Assembly: GCA_034370385.1 (NCBI GenBank)
Contig: JAXMKZ010000011.1
Location: 1-64,000, forward strand
Length of the DNA: 64,000 bases
Direction: 5' to 3'
From: Coriobacteriia bacterium
GTDB lineage: Bacteria; Actinomycetota; Coriobacteriia; Anaerosomatales; PHET01
Made by a program: the position numbers and the translations under genes. Shown here piece after piece: positions 63,723 through 64,000 of the stretch. Below the pieces are notes generated by a model that worked only from the letters and a program-made list of their open reading frames with translations, had not been told where the DNA came from and searched no databases. Each line of letters opens with the position of its first letter. Within the stretch, counting starts at the first letter, position 1.

Positions 63723-64000
63723 TTAGCCGGACAGGAGCACCGAGCCGATGCTTGCGATGCCGAACAGGATGAAGATGGCGCCCGAGATGCGCCGCATGAG
63801 CAGCTCCGGCATGCGCGTGCCCAGAATCCGTCCGATGCCGATTGCTATCGCATCCGCCACGACCATCCCGACGGTGGAGCCCAGCGTCACCGCCCAGAAA
63901 CGACCGGTCGCCCCCACCGCCTCAGGCGAGCCAAGACCTGCGAGCCACCCCTGCACGGTTGGCCCCGCGCTCTTGAGGTACACGAGCAGCGCTGAGCCGG
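63723..64000 (-). CDS. TMEM165/GDT1 family transporter, C-terminal part, 5' end cut by window edge
   Basis: The last 92 residues of a membrane protein, entering from beyond the window. It has helices FWAVTLGSTVGMVVADAIAIGIG and ISGAIFILFGIASIGSVLLSG, with the family pattern G..LG.RMPELLMRRI between them. GDT1 proteins carry Mn2+ or Ca2+. The conserved E-x-G-D-K/R motif of the second half would lie outside the window. Confidence 0.8.
   Translation of the reverse strand, partial: GSALLVYLKSAGPTVQGWLAGLGSPEAVGATGRFWAVTLGSTVGMVVADAIAIGIGRILGTRMPELLMRRISGAIFILFGIASIGSVLLSG

Overview
The window is GC-rich (roughly two thirds G+C by eye) and gene-dense, with no gene-free stretch over 300 bases. It looks like an anaerobic actinobacterium, most likely a Coriobacteriia-type lineage. 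The enolase / FtsB-like / DUF501 / Ppx-GppA cluster is an actinobacterial arrangement. Class III ribonucleotide reductase, a full selenocysteine system, a molybdenum-cofactor operon, an FprA flavodiiron protein and multiheme c-type cytochromes all point to anaerobic respiration. The taxonomic call is inference; there is no rRNA gene in the window.

Layout. 1-3882 (minus): three related multiheme cytochromes and a membrane cytochrome b. 4056-11489 (minus): a tight ten-gene operon for molybdopterin synthesis and formate dehydrogenase maturation (mobA-fdhD fusion, moeA, a 72-residue protein, mobB, moaA, moaC, MOSC, moaB, a cysteine-desulfurase-like enzyme, DUF3343), preceded by a LysR regulator. 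12644-15727 (plus): a Fur box, a Fur-family regulator and a CbiM/Q/O-type metal transporter with a histidine-rich loop. 15738-22953 (minus): FprA, a polyprenyl synthase, FetAB, a secreted beta-propeller-like protein and a DUF523/DUF1722 protein divergent from a photolyase. 24920-30366: selC (tRNA-Sec), selB, selA, a short YedF, tspO on the other strand, and selD. 30363-35641 (minus): an EAL protein, a glycoside hydrolase, a TPR protein and a B12-binding protein. 35753-46939 (minus): tRNA-Leu, ppx, DUF501, ftsB-like, pyk, a methyltransferase, eno, mazG, a parvulin and mfd. 47100-50016 (minus): nrdG and a two-piece nrdD under paired NrdR boxes. 50231-64000: two secreted or peptidase genes, a DUF4143 ATPase, nth, a PIN/RHH toxin-antitoxin pair, a YhbD/YhbE-like pair, envelope proteins, a phosphoesterase, a second cytochrome locus (hexaheme protein, flavin reductase, 49-residue ORF) and a partial GDT1-family transporter.

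How it fits together. The Moco operon and the Sec genes together would supply a selenocysteine- and molybdenum- or tungsten-containing enzyme such as formate dehydrogenase, which is not in the window. selD itself reads through an in-frame TGA at the catalytic position, so the selenophosphate synthetase is a selenoprotein made by the machinery it feeds. It is missed by ordinary ORF calling. The cytochrome loci would carry quinol or NADH electrons outward. The most notable points are the Sec-containing SelD with a candidate bSECIS hairpin, the NrdD whose glycyl-radical segment is a separate 64-residue protein, the MobA-FdhD fusion, the modular cytochromes with non-standard heme motifs, and a pyruvate kinase carrying the residues of the potassium-independent type.
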